From assembly GCA_019753125.1 (NCBI GenBank), contig JAIELH010000026.1, positions 18,262 to 82,261 on the forward strand: a stretch of 64,000 bases of DNA. The letters are read 5' to 3'. This document shows, piece by piece, positions 10,214-18,921 of the stretch. The notes below the pieces were generated by a model. That model did no database searches. It saw only the letters and a list, made by a program, of their open reading frames with translations, and was not told the origin of the DNA. This DNA comes from Gallionellaceae bacterium (lineage in GTDB: Bacteria; Pseudomonadota; Gammaproteobacteria; Burkholderiales; Gallionellaceae). The stretch's first letter is position 1; each line of letters opens with the position of its first letter. The position numbers and the translations under genes are program-made.

Positions 10214-10777
10214 ATGAAGAAATTATTGATGGCCGCTGCGGTTTTGACCGCTCCGTTTGTTGCCACATTTGCCAACGCCGGCGACGATGTGTTGTTGGGG
10301 GAAGCGCGCAAGGTGGCCGCAACGTTGCCGCCAAAACTCCTTGCTGCGTTGCAGGAGGAAATCAACAAATCCGGCCCCGAAGGCGCGATTTCGGTCTGCA
10401 AGGAGATGGCGCCAAAAGCGGCCGGCGAAGTATCACAGCAGACCGGGTGGAAGATCAAACGGGTTAGCCTCAAAGCGCGCAACGAGTCGCGCGCGACCCC
10501 CGACGCTTGGGAGAAAGCCGCTCTCGAAGATTTCGACAAGCGCGCCGCCGCGGGCGAGCCGCCAGCCCAGCTGGAAAAAGGCGAGAAGGTCGACAATGAA
10601 TACCGCTATGTCAAAGCGCTGCCGGTGCAGCCGCTCTGCCTCAACTGCCATGGGCCGGCAGATCAACTCGGCGCCGCCGTCAAGGCCGCTCTCGCGCAGC
10701 AATACCCCAATGATCGCGCAACCGGTTACGCCGCAGGCCAGATTCGCGGCGCGATCAGTGTGCGCAAACCGCTTTAA
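10214..10777 (+). CDS. DUF3365 (Tll0287-like) haem c protein, periplasmic
   Basis: An N-terminal signal peptide (MKKLLMAAAVLTAPFVATFANA) precedes a DUF3365-type domain with one CxxCH haem c site, CLNCHGP near residue 140, and a C-terminal RGAISVRKPL typical of the family. Family members are redox or haem-binding sensor domains, sometimes fused to signalling modules; here it stands alone at 187 residues. AAGGAG lies seven bases before the ATG. It is 42 bases behind the FNR gene on the same strand, so a redox link is plausible by context. Confidence 0.87.
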   Translation: MKKLLMAAAVLTAPFVATFANAGDDVLLGEARKVAATLPPKLLAALQEEINKSGPEGAISVCKEMAPKAAGEVSQQTGWKIKRVSLKARNESRATPDAWEKAALEDFDKRAAAGEPPAQLEKGEKVDNEYRYVKALPVQPLCLNCHGPADQLGAAVKAALAQQYPNDRATGYAAGQIRGAISVRKPL

Positions 10778-10806
10778 CCTTCTTGTATCTTATTGGCTGC
10801 ACTTGT

Positions 10807-10950
10807 GATGGTGCGTTCGATCCGGTTTTGCGTGCTCTTTATGAGCGCCCCGTTAAATCCGGCAAGCCGGAAAAGGTTGCACTGGTTGCCGGTACGCGCA
10901 AGTTCCAGACCATCCTGAATGCAATGGTTAAGCACAAAACCGTTGAATGA
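10807..10950 (+). pseudogene. IS110-family transposase C-terminal remnant
   Basis: The open frame FDPVLRALYERPVKSGKPEKVALVAGTRKFQTILNAMVKHKTVE ends at a TGA and matches the C-terminal end of IS110/IS1111 transposases (consensus like NPVIRAFY..GKPKKVAL.A..RKLLTILNAM). No start, no catalytic domain and no insertion-sequence ends are visible, so this is a decayed scrap. It sits between the haem c gene and the sugar cluster, hinting at how that cluster arrived. The rest of 10951-11009 holds only the gmd leader. Confidence 0.72.
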
Positions 10951-11009
10951 ATCGCTTCATTTTGCTTGACATGAAAGACAGTTGCTGAAATTAAAGCGAA
11001 CAGGGCAAA

Positions 11010-11987
11010 TTGAAAAAAGTATTAATCACCGGTATTAATGGGCAGGACGGATCATATTTGGCAGAGCTACTTCTGTCCTGTGGATACGAAGTGCATGGCA
11101 TTGTACGGCGTGAAGCCATTGAGGATGCTGCGCACCGTCTGTCCAATATCAGCCACTTATGCGACAAAGTGAAACTTCACGTTGGCTCGGTTGACAACCA
11201 TCTCTCTATCTACAAAATTGTAGCGAATATTCAACCGGACGAATGCTATCACCTTGCCGCTTCAAGCTTCGTGAGCTATACGTTTGACGATGAAGCGTCG
11301 GTTGTATCAAATAACTTCACGGCCACACATGCGTTGCTGGCCAGCATCAAAGAGCTTGCGCCAAACTGCCGGGTTTATTTTGCCGGATCGAGCGAGATGT
11401 TTGGAGATGCAAGAGTCACACCGCAGAATGAGTCGACGCCCTTCAACCCAAGATCGGTATATGGCATTTCAAAATTAGCCGCGTTTCATCTGGCGAGAAG
11501 CTACCGTGAGCATCATAAATTGTTTGTGGCTGCGGGCATTCTGTACAACCACGAATCACCACGCCGGGGCTTTCAGTTTGTCACCAGGAAAATCAGCGCT
11601 ACTGTTGCAAAGATCCATCTTGGGCATGCCAATTATCTGGAATTAGGGAATATAGATGCTTTAAGAGACTGGGGTTACGCTCCTGACTATGTGGTGGCCA
11701 TGCATGCAATGCTTCAGCAAGATATACCCGAAGACTTTGTGGTCGCCACCGGCGCTTTGCATTCAGTCAAAGAGTTTTTGATTAAAGCCTTTGCTGTGGC
11801 CGGTCTCGACTATAAGCCTTATTTGCGCATTAAATCGGAGCATTTCAGGCAGGGTGAGGCAGTGCCTTTATGCGGCGATGCAAGCAAGGCGCGACGTTTA
11901 TTGGGCTGGCGTCCTACCAAAACATTTGAACAAGTTGTAGAAGAAATGGTGCTTGCGGATATCGAACGCCTCAGAGGGAATCAATGA
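11010..11987 (+). CDS. gmd: GDP-mannose 4,6-dehydratase family
   Basis: Short-chain dehydrogenase/reductase that makes GDP-4-keto-6-deoxy-mannose from GDP-mannose. The Rossmann motif TGINGQDGSYLAELLL is at the N-terminus. The catalytic Ser-Glu of AGSSEMFG, the YGISK Tyr-Lys pair, and the GMD hallmark NHESPRRGFQFVTRK plus DALRDWGYAPDYV are all present. 325 residues, the normal size. The start is TTG (ttgaaaaaagta), the only sensible one. Its stop overlaps the next start as ATGA. With the aminotransferase downstream it points to GDP-perosamine synthesis. Confidence 0.9.
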   Translation: MKKVLITGINGQDGSYLAELLLSCGYEVHGIVRREAIEDAAHRLSNISHLCDKVKLHVGSVDNHLSIYKIVANIQPDECYHLAASSFVSYTFDDEASVVSNNFTATHALLASIKELAPNCRVYFAGSSEMFGDARVTPQNESTPFNPRSVYGISKLAAFHLARSYREHHKLFVAAGILYNHESPRRGFQFVTRKISATVAKIHLGHANYLELGNIDALRDWGYAPDYVVAMHAMLQQDIPEDFVVATGALHSVKEFLIKAFAVAGLDYKPYLRIKSEHFRQGEAVPLCGDASKARRLLGWRPTKTFEQVVEEMVLADIERLRGNQ

Positions 11988-13204
11988 GAGTTCTATTCAC
12001 AACACCAATTCTGGAGCACCCTGCTGCGGGAGGGCCGCAATTACGCATCGAGAACTCGATAAAGGCATTATCGAGAGTATGTGAACTCGATATTGTATAC
12101 AGGGCTTCCGCACACACTGAAGCCGTTGAGAAAACCAGTAATTTTTTTCGAAACTACGCATCTGAATACAGTGTCTTGTCCAGACCAATTCCAGAAGGTT
12201 TGTTTTTTCGTGGCCTGTCATTGGCTGAAAGAGCCTTGAATCGCTTTTTCGATACAAGGACTGCCGGGCAGGCAAAGTATATTCTCGATCATATTGACCG
12301 CAGGCGGATTGATATCCTGTGGTTTGGATATGGAAATATTTCATATCCGCTGATCAAATATATTAAAGCGCGAAAGCCAAACCTGAAGGTAGTGTGCGAC
12401 ACGGATAGCGTATGGTCACGTTTTGTGTTGCGCGAGTTGCCGTACGCGAGCGGGTTAAGAAAATTACGAATATGGCGAACCGGGCGAAAAAAAGAGCTGG
12501 AAGAACGAGCTTGGGTAAAGCTGTGTGACGTAACCACTGCGGTGTCTGAGATTGATGCGGAATATTATAGAAGCATTGCGGATGAGCCAGGCAGGATACA
12601 TTTATTTTCAAATGTGATTGATGCCGAAAATTACAAGCTGCCACCCCCGCCTCCAGCTGGTTTCAAGAAGCCATCCATTTATCTTGCCGGAAGCTTCGGC
12701 CATTACAATAGCCCCATGGATACTGCAACTCGCTGGATGCTGGAAGATATCTTTCCCCGTGTGCTTCAAAGCCATCCTGAAGTGCATTTTTATATTGTGG
12801 GCCGCAATTCGGAGCTGGGTTTTGGCCATATGAACAGCCCGCATATTACTGTTACGGGGCAACTGGAGACGGTATTGCCGTATCTTTGCAACACCGATGT
12901 TGCGCTTGTTCCGTTGAAGTTTGAATCGGGCACACGTTTCAAGATATTGGAAGCCGGAGCCTGCAAGGTGCCGCTTGTTTCGACAACTCTGGGTGCGGAG
13001 GGCATTCCTGTGCTGAACGGACGGGATATCCTGATTGCTGATGAACCGCAAGATTTTGCAAAGGCAATTGCCAGATTGCTTGACGATAAAGAGCTTGCTA
13101 AAACATTGGCGCTAAACTGCCATAATTTGGTCGACGAACATTTTAGTGTTGAATCGTTGGCTATCGAGGCGAAACATATTCTGGAATACCTGAACCGTGA
13201 TTGA
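11984..13204 (+). CDS. Glycosyltransferase, GT-B fold (GT4-like)
   Basis: 406 residues. The N-terminal half carries the family-like start MRVLFTTPILEHPAAGGPQLR. The C-terminal half has FSNVIDAENY, the nucleotide-binding VALVPLKFESGTRFKILEAGACKVPLVST segment with a conserved ExxACKxP, and TTLGAEGI. It probably transfers the deoxyamino sugar made by its neighbours onto a surface polysaccharide, but donor and acceptor cannot be read from sequence. The start overlaps the gmd stop by 4 bases and the end overlaps the next gene by 8, so the four genes behave as one operon. Confidence 0.85.
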   Translation: MRVLFTTPILEHPAAGGPQLRIENSIKALSRVCELDIVYRASAHTEAVEKTSNFFRNYASEYSVLSRPIPEGLFFRGLSLAERALNRFFDTRTAGQAKYILDHIDRRRIDILWFGYGNISYPLIKYIKARKPNLKVVCDTDSVWSRFVLRELPYASGLRKLRIWRTGRKKELEERAWVKLCDVTTAVSEIDAEYYRSIADEPGRIHLFSNVIDAENYKLPPPPPAGFKKPSIYLAGSFGHYNSPMDTATRWMLEDIFPRVLQSHPEVHFYIVGRNSELGFGHMNSPHITVTGQLETVLPYLCNTDVALVPLKFESGTRFKILEAGACKVPLVSTTLGAEGIPVLNGRDILIADEPQDFAKAIARLLDDKELAKTLALNCHNLVDEHFSVESLAIEAKHILEYLNRD

Positions 13205-13634
13205 GCGCATCGTAAACAAGGAGCAAGAACTTGCGATTATCATCCGCCATTCCTTCCGCAAGGATGGTATCGAGTTTTTTACTCCCGGCGCCTACTCTCA
13301 GCAGATTGGTTACATGAATCGCCCGGCAGGGTATGTTATTTCACCTCATGTGCACAACCCCGTAGCACGTGAAGTTCAATATACCAAGGAGGTCTTGCTT
13401 ATCAAGAGCGGCCGGTTAAGGGTGGATTTCTATTCGGAAGAGCAGGAATATCTGGAAAGCGCTATTCTGGAAACGGGTGACGTCATTATGCTTGCTTATG
13501 GCGGGCATGGTTTTGAAATGCTGGAGCCAACGGAAATCATCGAGGTCAAGCAGGGTCCCTATGCAGGCGACCAGGATAAGACACGATTCGAACCTGTTGA
13601 TGCAAACGCCTTGAGAATGCGAGGAAGCAACTGA
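13197..13634 (+). CDS. Small cupin-fold protein in sugar cluster
   Basis: 145 residues starting at a GTG that overlaps the glycosyltransferase stop by 8 bases. The cupin-like core is ISPHVHNPVAREVQYTKEVLLIKSGRLRVDF, then LETGDVIMLAYGGHGFEML. The HxH motif suggests a metal or small-ligand site. Such proteins recur in surface-sugar clusters next to DegT aminotransferases; whether this one is an isomerase, a formyl-transfer accessory or a regulator is not visible. The next gene starts directly after its TGA. Confidence 0.75.
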   Translation: MIERIVNKEQELAIIIRHSFRKDGIEFFTPGAYSQQIGYMNRPAGYVISPHVHNPVAREVQYTKEVLLIKSGRLRVDFYSEEQEYLESAILETGDVIMLAYGGHGFEMLEPTEIIEVKQGPYAGDQDKTRFEPVDANALRMRGSN

Positions 13635-14747
13635 ATGATCCCCGTCAATGAGCCATTATTGGACGGCAATGAAAAAAAGTATCTTCTGGAGTGCATCGAA
13701 ACCGGGTGGATTTCTTCCGAAGGCCCGTTTATCAAGCGGTTCGAAGAACGGTTTGCCGCACTGGTTGGGCGCAAATACGGGATTGCCGTATGCAATGGCA
13801 CGGCGGCACTTGATGCGTCAGTGGAAGCGCTTGGCATCGGGCGCGGCGATGAAGTTGTCATGCCGACCTTCACTATCATTTCATGCATCAATCAAATTGT
13901 TCGTGCCGGCGCCAAGCCCGTTCTGGTGGACAGCGATCCGCTAACCTGGAACATGGATGTCACGCAGATCGAGGCGAAGATTACGGCTCGCACCAAGGCC
14001 ATCATGGCTGTGCATATTTTTGGTTTGCCGGTGGACATGGAGCCATTGTTGGAGCTTGCCCGCAAACATGGGCTGAAAGTGATCGAAGACGCCGCCGAAA
14101 TGCATGGCCAGGCTTGCATGGGCAGACCCTGTGGCAGCTTTGGCGACATCAGCACCTTTAGTTTCTACCCCAACAAACACATAACGACAGGTGAGGGTGG
14201 CATGATTGTGACTGACGATCTTGCGCTTGCCGAAAAATGCCGCTCCTTGCGTAATCTCTGCTTCAAACCCGAGCAGCGTTTCGTGCATGATGAACTGGGC
14301 TGGAATCTGCGCATGACCAATTTGCAGGCGGCGCTGGGTTTGGCGCAGATGGAACGACTGGATAAATTTGTGCAGATCAAACGCCGTATGGGCGCGCGTT
14401 ATACCGAGTTGCTGGAGGGTACGCCGGGTATTCAACTGCCGCTGGCGCATACCGATTATGCCGACAACATCTATTGGGTGTTCGGTATGGTGCTGGATGA
14501 CAGCGTACCGTTTGATGCCAAGGAGGCAATGGCCAGATTGGGCAAGCTTGGTATTGGCACGCGCCCGTTTTTCTGGCCGATGCACGAGCAGCCGGTGTTC
14601 AGGAAAATGGGGCTATTTGCCAATATAAACTTTCCTGTAGCTGAACGCATTGCCCGGCGTGGATTTTATATTCCCAGCGGCTTGGCGCTGACTGATGAGC
14701 AAATGGAGCAATCCGCAGCAGCGGTGAAAGAAGTTTTAACTCATTGA
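13635..14747 (+). CDS. per: DegT/DnrJ/EryC1 aminotransferase, GDP-perosamine synthase-like
   Basis: PLP enzyme that aminates a 4-keto sugar nucleotide. The opening MIPVNEPLLDGNEKKYLLECIETGWISSEG and the PLP-lysine region STFSFYPNKHITTGEGGMIVTDD closely resemble RfbE/Per perosamine synthases. DAAEMHG holds the expected PLP-nitrogen Asp region. 370 residues, full length. With gmd in the same operon, GDP-mannose to GDP-4-keto-6-deoxymannose to GDP-perosamine is the simplest pathway. A different 4-amino-4,6-dideoxy sugar is possible. The following 190 bases hold nothing I can name. Confidence 0.85.
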   Translation: MIPVNEPLLDGNEKKYLLECIETGWISSEGPFIKRFEERFAALVGRKYGIAVCNGTAALDASVEALGIGRGDEVVMPTFTIISCINQIVRAGAKPVLVDSDPLTWNMDVTQIEAKITARTKAIMAVHIFGLPVDMEPLLELARKHGLKVIEDAAEMHGQACMGRPCGSFGDISTFSFYPNKHITTGEGGMIVTDDLALAEKCRSLRNLCFKPEQRFVHDELGWNLRMTNLQAALGLAQMERLDKFVQIKRRMGARYTELLEGTPGIQLPLAHTDYADNIYWVFGMVLDDSVPFDAKEAMARLGKLGIGTRPFFWPMHEQPVFRKMGLFANINFPVAERIARRGFYIPSGLALTDEQMEQSAAAVKEVLTH

Positions 14748-14935
14748 GTTTACAAGGCTGCTGCGCATGGTTTGCTTATGCACACAGGCGCCAAGAGCAG
14801 ATACTCAGTACCTTTTCCTGAATGTCTGGCTCATCACTCGGCAATGAAAAAAACTGGTGGCAGCGCAGCCATGCAATTCTCGAAAAAAGATACCAAATCA
14901 AGAGTCCAGTAGCGACGGGGCTTGCAGCATAGCGG

Positions 14936-15388
14936 TTAACTCTGCTCCCAGGGCAATCCGGCAGCGCGCCAGCCGCCGGTGGTATTGCGGTGCTCGTCGC
15001 TGTCTTTTTCGCCCTCGAATCCTTCCAGCACGTTGTAGCAGCCGGTATAACCGGCCTGCGTCGCGGCGATGGCTGCGGCATTTGCGCGTGCGCCACTGCG
15101 GCACATGAACAGCACCAGAGCTTCCTTTTCCACTTGCTGCTCCAGTTGGCTGAGGAAACTCGGATTGGGTTTCATGCCCGGATAGGTCAGCCATTCGATT
15201 TCGACGGCGCCGGGCACGCGGCCTACCCAGTCCAGCTCGGCGCGGCTGCGCACGTCCACCAGCTTGGCGCCGGGCGCGGATTGCAGGATTTCGTAAGCCT
15301 CATCCGGGAATAGTGCGCCCTCGTAGGGCAGATTCATTTCTTTGGCGCGTTGTTGCGCGGTTTGCAAAGTGGCAGTAATTTTTCCCAT
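14936..15388 (-). CDS. Rhodanese-domain protein
   Basis: Single rhodanese domain, 150 residues, no signal peptide. The active-site loop MCRSGARAN carries the catalytic cysteine; the preceding LVDVRSRAELDWVGRVPGAVEIEW is the standard CH2-type N-terminal part. Likely a cytoplasmic sulfur carrier or sulfurtransferase. It is convergent with the sugar operon and divergent from the CDF gene. Substrate not predictable. Confidence 0.87.
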   Translation of the reverse strand: MGKITATLQTAQQRAKEMNLPYEGALFPDEAYEILQSAPGAKLVDVRSRAELDWVGRVPGAVEIEWLTYPGMKPNPSFLSQLEQQVEKEALVLFMCRSGARANAAAIAATQAGYTGCYNVLEGFEGEKDSDEHRNTTGGWRAAGLPWEQS

Positions 15389-15508
15389 GATGTCTCTTTC
15401 TCTTGAATACGGTGGTTTTTGGATGCAGGGGTAGTGCTTAATGGAGGTTCAATGATATATCCATAAATGCTATGCTGTGACGCACCGGTACATACTAACG
15501 CAACCGAC

Positions 15509-16699
15509 ATGAAAAATCATTCCCGTCAGGCTCCTTCCGGCACCACGATCGACGCTTTTGAATCGGTGCACCCCGAGCGTTTTGCGGCCGCGCAAAAAAG
15601 TACCTGGGTAAGTATCGCGATCAATTTGCTGTTGACGTTGTTTCAGGTAGTCGGCGGGTTTTTCAGTCATTCCCAAGCCTTGATGGCGGACGGCTTGCAT
15701 TCCTTGTCCGATCTGCTTTCCGATATTCTGGTGCTGTACGCGAACCGCCACGGCAACCGGCACGCCGATGAAAATCATCCGTATGGCCACGCGCGGATCG
15801 AAACCGCCGCGACGCTGATTCTCGGCGCGTTTCTGGCGATGCTCGGCGTTGGTTTGCTGGTGGCGGCGGCAATGCGCTTGCAGCATCCGGAAGCTTTACG
15901 GGCGATCAACCCGCTGGCGCTTGCCGTTGCAGTCATCGCGTTGATCGCCAAGGAAGGGATGTTCCGCTACATGCTGGCCGTGGCGCTGCGGGTGCGTTCG
16001 CAGATGCTGGTGGCGAACGCCTGGCATGCGCGCTCGGATGCGGCGTCCTCGTTGGTCGTGGTAGTCGGGATTATCGGCAATTTGCTCGGCTACACGTTCC
16101 TCGATCTGGTCGCGGCAGCCGTGGTGGGGGTGATGATCGCGCATATGGGCGGCAAGCTGGCGCTCGAGGCGATGGCGGAGCTGATCGATACCGGTCTGGG
16201 CGCCGAAGAGGTCGAGGCGATCCGCCAGACTTTGCGCGACACGCCGGGCGTGCTTGGGCTGCATGAATTGCGCACGCGCAAAATGGCCGACAACGCGCTG
16301 GTCGACGCGCACATCATGGTCGATCCGAAGATCAGCGTCTCCGAAGGGCACTACATCGCCGAGGCGGCGCGGCGGGCCGTGCTGGCCAAACATCATGTCA
16401 TGGATGTGATGGTGCATATCGACCCGGAAGACGATCACAAGGCAAAGCCCAACGCGCACCTGCCCAGCCGTACGGCATTGCTCGAGCATCTTGCCACGCA
16501 GCTTGGCGATCCGGCGATAAAGGGCTGTCGCGTGATTTTTCATTATCTGGACGGCATGATCGATGCGGAAATTTATCTGCCCGCCGGGCAGCTACCTCAC
16601 GAGCACGCCGATGCATTGCAGGTGCGCTGTAATAACCTGACGGTTCAAGATCCGCTGTTTCGCGCGATCCATATCCACCGCAGCCACGCACAAAATTAG
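15509..16699 (+). CDS. Cation diffusion facilitator metal efflux protein
   Basis: CDF family proton/metal antiporter of the inner membrane. About six membrane segments. The two metal-site motifs are HSLSDLLSD and HARSDAASS (HxxxD), and a His-rich loop RHGNRHADENHPYGHARIE follows the first. The usual cytoplasmic dimerisation domain (GVLGLHELRTRKMADNALVDAHIMVDP) is followed by an extra ~95 residues, beginning DHKAKPNAHLPSR and ending HIHRSHAQN, resembling a second ferredoxin-like repeat. Start set at ATG 15509; the track start at 15467 is upstream of the natural N-terminus. The metal (Zn, Fe, Mn) cannot be fixed. Its 3' end carries the glnA enhancer. Confidence 0.9.
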   Translation: MKNHSRQAPSGTTIDAFESVHPERFAAAQKSTWVSIAINLLLTLFQVVGGFFSHSQALMADGLHSLSDLLSDILVLYANRHGNRHADENHPYGHARIETAATLILGAFLAMLGVGLLVAAAMRLQHPEALRAINPLALAVAVIALIAKEGMFRYMLAVALRVRSQMLVANAWHARSDAASSLVVVVGIIGNLLGYTFLDLVAAAVVGVMIAHMGGKLALEAMAELIDTGLGAEEVEAIRQTLRDTPGVLGLHELRTRKMADNALVDAHIMVDPKISVSEGHYIAEAARRAVLAKHHVMDVMVHIDPEDDHKAKPNAHLPSRTALLEHLATQLGDPAIKGCRVIFHYLDGMIDAEIYLPAGQLPHEHADALQVRCNNLTVQDPLFRAIHIHRSHAQN

Positions 16700-16702
16700 T
16701 GC
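16688..16702 (+). promoter_or_regulatory. NtrC-type enhancer site upstream of glnA
   Basis: GCACAAAATTAGTGC has GCAC and GTGC half sites spaced by 7 bases, as in the enterobacterial glnA enhancers. It lies about 130 bases before the expected start of transcription, straddling the CDF stop codon. A weaker second candidate, TGCAAAATATTTTGTGCG at 16732-16749, has 8-base spacing. Confidence 0.65.
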
Positions 16703-16798
16703 GCAAACAAATGCGCCGCGCCCGACTTTGGTGCAAAATATTTTGTGCGCCGGATAACGGGCTTATGGCACAATGCCGTTTTGCTTTGCGGGTGCCTT

Positions 16799-16814
16799 TG
16801 GCACGATATCTGCA
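16799..16814 (+). promoter_or_regulatory. Sigma-54 promoter of glnA
   Basis: TGGCACGATATCTGCA matches the -24/-12 consensus TGGCACG-N4-TTGCW at all fixed positions but one, with exactly 10 bases between GG and GC. Transcription would begin near 16825, leaving a leader of about 55 bases to the ATG. An NtrC-type site lies at an enhancer distance, and ntrB-ntrC lie downstream. Confidence 0.8.
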
Positions 16815-16880
16815 ACCAAAGATTTCAGTTGTTGGTTAGTTCGATTTGCTTATTATTTTTTGTACTTTGGGGAGAAAGTT

Positions 16881-18296
16881 ATGTCGATGTCGGCAAATGA
16901 TGTATTGAAGATGATCAAAGACCACGATGTGAAGTTCGTGGATTTCCGTTTTACCGATACGCGCGGCAAAGAGCAGCACGTCGGCGTACCCGCCAAATAT
17001 GTTGGCATGGACAAGTTTGAAGACGGCCACGCCTTCGACGGCTCCTCGATCGCCGGGTGGAAGGGCATCCAGGCTTCCGACATGTTGCTGATGCCGGATC
17101 CCTCGACCGCCTATCTCGATCCGTTCATGGATGAAAACACGCTGGTGATTACCTGCGACGTCGTCGAGCCATCCGACGGCAAGGGCTATGACCGCGATCC
17201 GCGTTCGATCGCGAAGCGCGCCGAAGCGTACCTGAAATCCAGCGGCGTCGGCGACACCGCTTTTTTTGGCCCGGAGCCGGAATTTTTCATCTTCGACTCG
17301 GTGAACTGGCATGTCGACATGTCCGGCTGCTCGTTGAAGATCAACTCCGAAGAGGCTGCATGGGCAACCGGCGAGAAGTTTGACGGCGGCAACACCGGGC
17401 ATCGCCCGATGGTCAAGGGCGGCTACTTCCCGGTTCCACCGGTCGACAGCCTGAACGATATCCGCGCCGCGATGTGCCTGGCTTTGGAAGATATCGGCAT
17501 CGAAGTCGAAGTGCATCACCACGAAGTGGCGACAGCCGGCCAATGCGAGATCGGCACCAAGTTCAACACCTTGGTGCGCCGCGCCGACCAGACCCAGGCA
17601 TTGAAATACGTCGTGCACAACGTCGCGCACCAATACGGCAAGACCGCGACCTTTATGCCCAAGCCCATCGTCGGCGACAACGGCTCCGGCATGCATGTGC
17701 ACCAGTCGATCTGGAAAGACGGCAAGAACACGTTCGCAGGCAACGGCTACGCCGGCCTGTCCGAGACCGCGCTGTTCTACATCGGCGGCATCATCAAGCA
17801 CGCCAAGGCGCTGAACGCGATCTGCAACCCCGGCACCAACTCTTACAAGCGTCTGGTTCCGCACTACGAAGCGCCGGTCAAGCTGGCTTACTCGGCGAAA
17901 AACCGTTCCGCTTCGATCCGCATTCCGCACGTAGCCAGCGACAAGGCGCGCCGTATCGAGACCCGTTTCCCGGATCCGACCGCAAACCCGTATCTGTGCT
18001 TTGCCGCGCTGATGATGGCCGGTTTGGACGGCATCCAGAACAAGATTCACCCCGGCGATCCGGCCGACAAGAATCTGTACGATCTGCCGCCTGAAGAGGA
18101 CGCAAAGATTCCAACTGTATGCGCATCGCTGGATGAGGCGCTGGCTCATCTGGACAAGGATCGCGAGTTCCTGACACGCGGCGGCGTGTTCTCGAGCGAC
18201 TTCATCGATGCCTTCATCGCCTTGAAGATGGAAGAGGTCAACAAGATTCGCATGACCACGCATCCGGTCGAATTCGACATGTACTACAGCATCTAA
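16881..18296 (+). CDS. glnA: Glutamine synthetase type I
   Basis: ATP-dependent ammonium assimilation into glutamine; dodecameric cytoplasmic enzyme. 471 residues from ATG 16881, which has GGGGAGA ten bases upstream; the longer track ORF adds leader codons. Seen: [12 protein letters not shown], the metal ligands in [12 protein letters not shown], the ATP site [16 protein letters not shown], the [15 protein letters not shown] loop, and the adenylylation tyrosine in [10 protein letters not shown] near residue 398. The last shows it is regulated by GlnE-type adenylylation. Expression is very likely sigma-54/NtrC-controlled. A strong terminator follows. Confidence 0.98.
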   Translation: MSMSANDVLKMIKDHDVKFVDFRFTDTRGKEQHVGVPAKYVGMDKFEDGHAFDGSSIAGWKGIQASDMLLMPDPSTAYLDPFMDENTLVITCDVVEPSDGKGYDRDPRSIAKRAEAYLKSSGVGDTAFFGPEPEFFIFDSVNWHVDMSGCSLKINSEEAAWATGEKFDGGNTGHRPMVKGGYFPVPPVDSLNDIRAAMCLALEDIGIEVEVHHHEVATAGQCEIGTKFNTLVRRADQTQALKYVVHNVAHQYGKTATFMPKPIVGDNGSGMHVHQSIWKDGKNTFAGNGYAGLSETALFYIGGIIKHAKALNAICNPGTNSYKRLVPHYEAPVKLAYSAKNRSASIRIPHVASDKARRIETRFPDPTANPYLCFAALMMAGLDGIQNKIHPGDPADKNLYDLPPEEDAKIPTVCASLDEALAHLDKDREFLTRGGVFSSDFIDAFIALKMEEVNKIRMTTHPVEFDMYYSI

Positions 18297-18314
18297 GCAT
18301 CACGCAAGACAAAA

Positions 18315-18342
18315 CAAAAACGGGGCTGATGCCCCGTTTTTG
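18315..18342 (+). terminator. Intrinsic terminator after glnA
   Basis: CAAAAACGGGGC-TGAT-GCCCCGTTTTTG is a perfect 12-bp stem with a four-base loop, ending in a T-rich tract, 19 bases after the glnA stop. It separates glnA from the ntrB side. Confidence 0.93.
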
Positions 18343-18423
18343 TTTATTGCGCCGAATTGTAATTGTTTGTGCGTGCGGAGCGCTTGGCCTATACTTGCCG
18401 CATCACCTTGAGGAAGAACAGAC

Positions 18424-18921
18424 ATGAAACTTCGATATTTGTTTGCCATGTTATTTTGCCCGATGTTTGCGCAGGCGGAAATCTACAAGGCTGTCGATGC
18501 GGATGGGCACGTCACTTATTCCAGCACGCCGATCAAGGGCAGCAAGAAAATCATCCTGGAACCGCTTTCGACCACGCTTCCGCCGGGACACGCACGCTCT
18601 GCAACTTCACCGGAGGGCTTCCCGAAGGTGGATGGCGCAACCCAGAAGGGACGCGACGAGACGCGCCGCAGGATTCTGCAGGACGAATTGAGCAGTGAGG
18701 AAAAACTGCTTGAAGAAGCCAGAAAAAACCTGAAGAGTGCCGAGGAAAACCCGGAAGTATTCAAGGTGGTTGTCGGCAAGAAGCCCGATGGCTCGCCGGT
18801 TACCGAGACGCGGCGCAATGTTGCCAAGTACGATGAAAAAATAAAGCTGTTGAATGAACAGGTCGATTTGCATCAGAAAAATATTGAAGCCCTCAAGACT
18901 GAGCTGTCCAAACTCAAGTAA
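18424..18921 (+). CDS. DUF4124-domain exported protein
   Basis: Signal peptide MKLRYLFAMLFCPMFAQA, then the DUF4124 core EIYKAVDADGHVTYSSTPIKGSKKI. The second half (about 80-165) is Lys/Glu-rich helix, probably coiled coil (LSSEEKLLEEARKNLKSAEEN and LNEQVDLHQKNIEALKTELSKLK). Periplasmic, function unknown. A DUF4124 gene in this place between glnA and ntrB is a common betaproteobacterial arrangement. Its stop codon TAA shares its last base with the first base of the palindromic element that follows. Confidence 0.82.
   Translation: MKLRYLFAMLFCPMFAQAEIYKAVDADGHVTYSSTPIKGSKKIILEPLSTTLPPGHARSATSPEGFPKVDGATQKGRDETRRRILQDELSSEEKLLEEARKNLKSAEENPEVFKVVVGKKPDGSPVTETRRNVAKYDEKIKLLNEQVDLHQKNIEALKTELSKLK

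Noticed and set aside
16766-16785. A second sigma-54-like TGGCAC followed by TTGC upstream of glnA
   Set aside because: GG-to-GC spacing is far too long (about 15 bases); the site at 16799-16814 has the canonical spacing.
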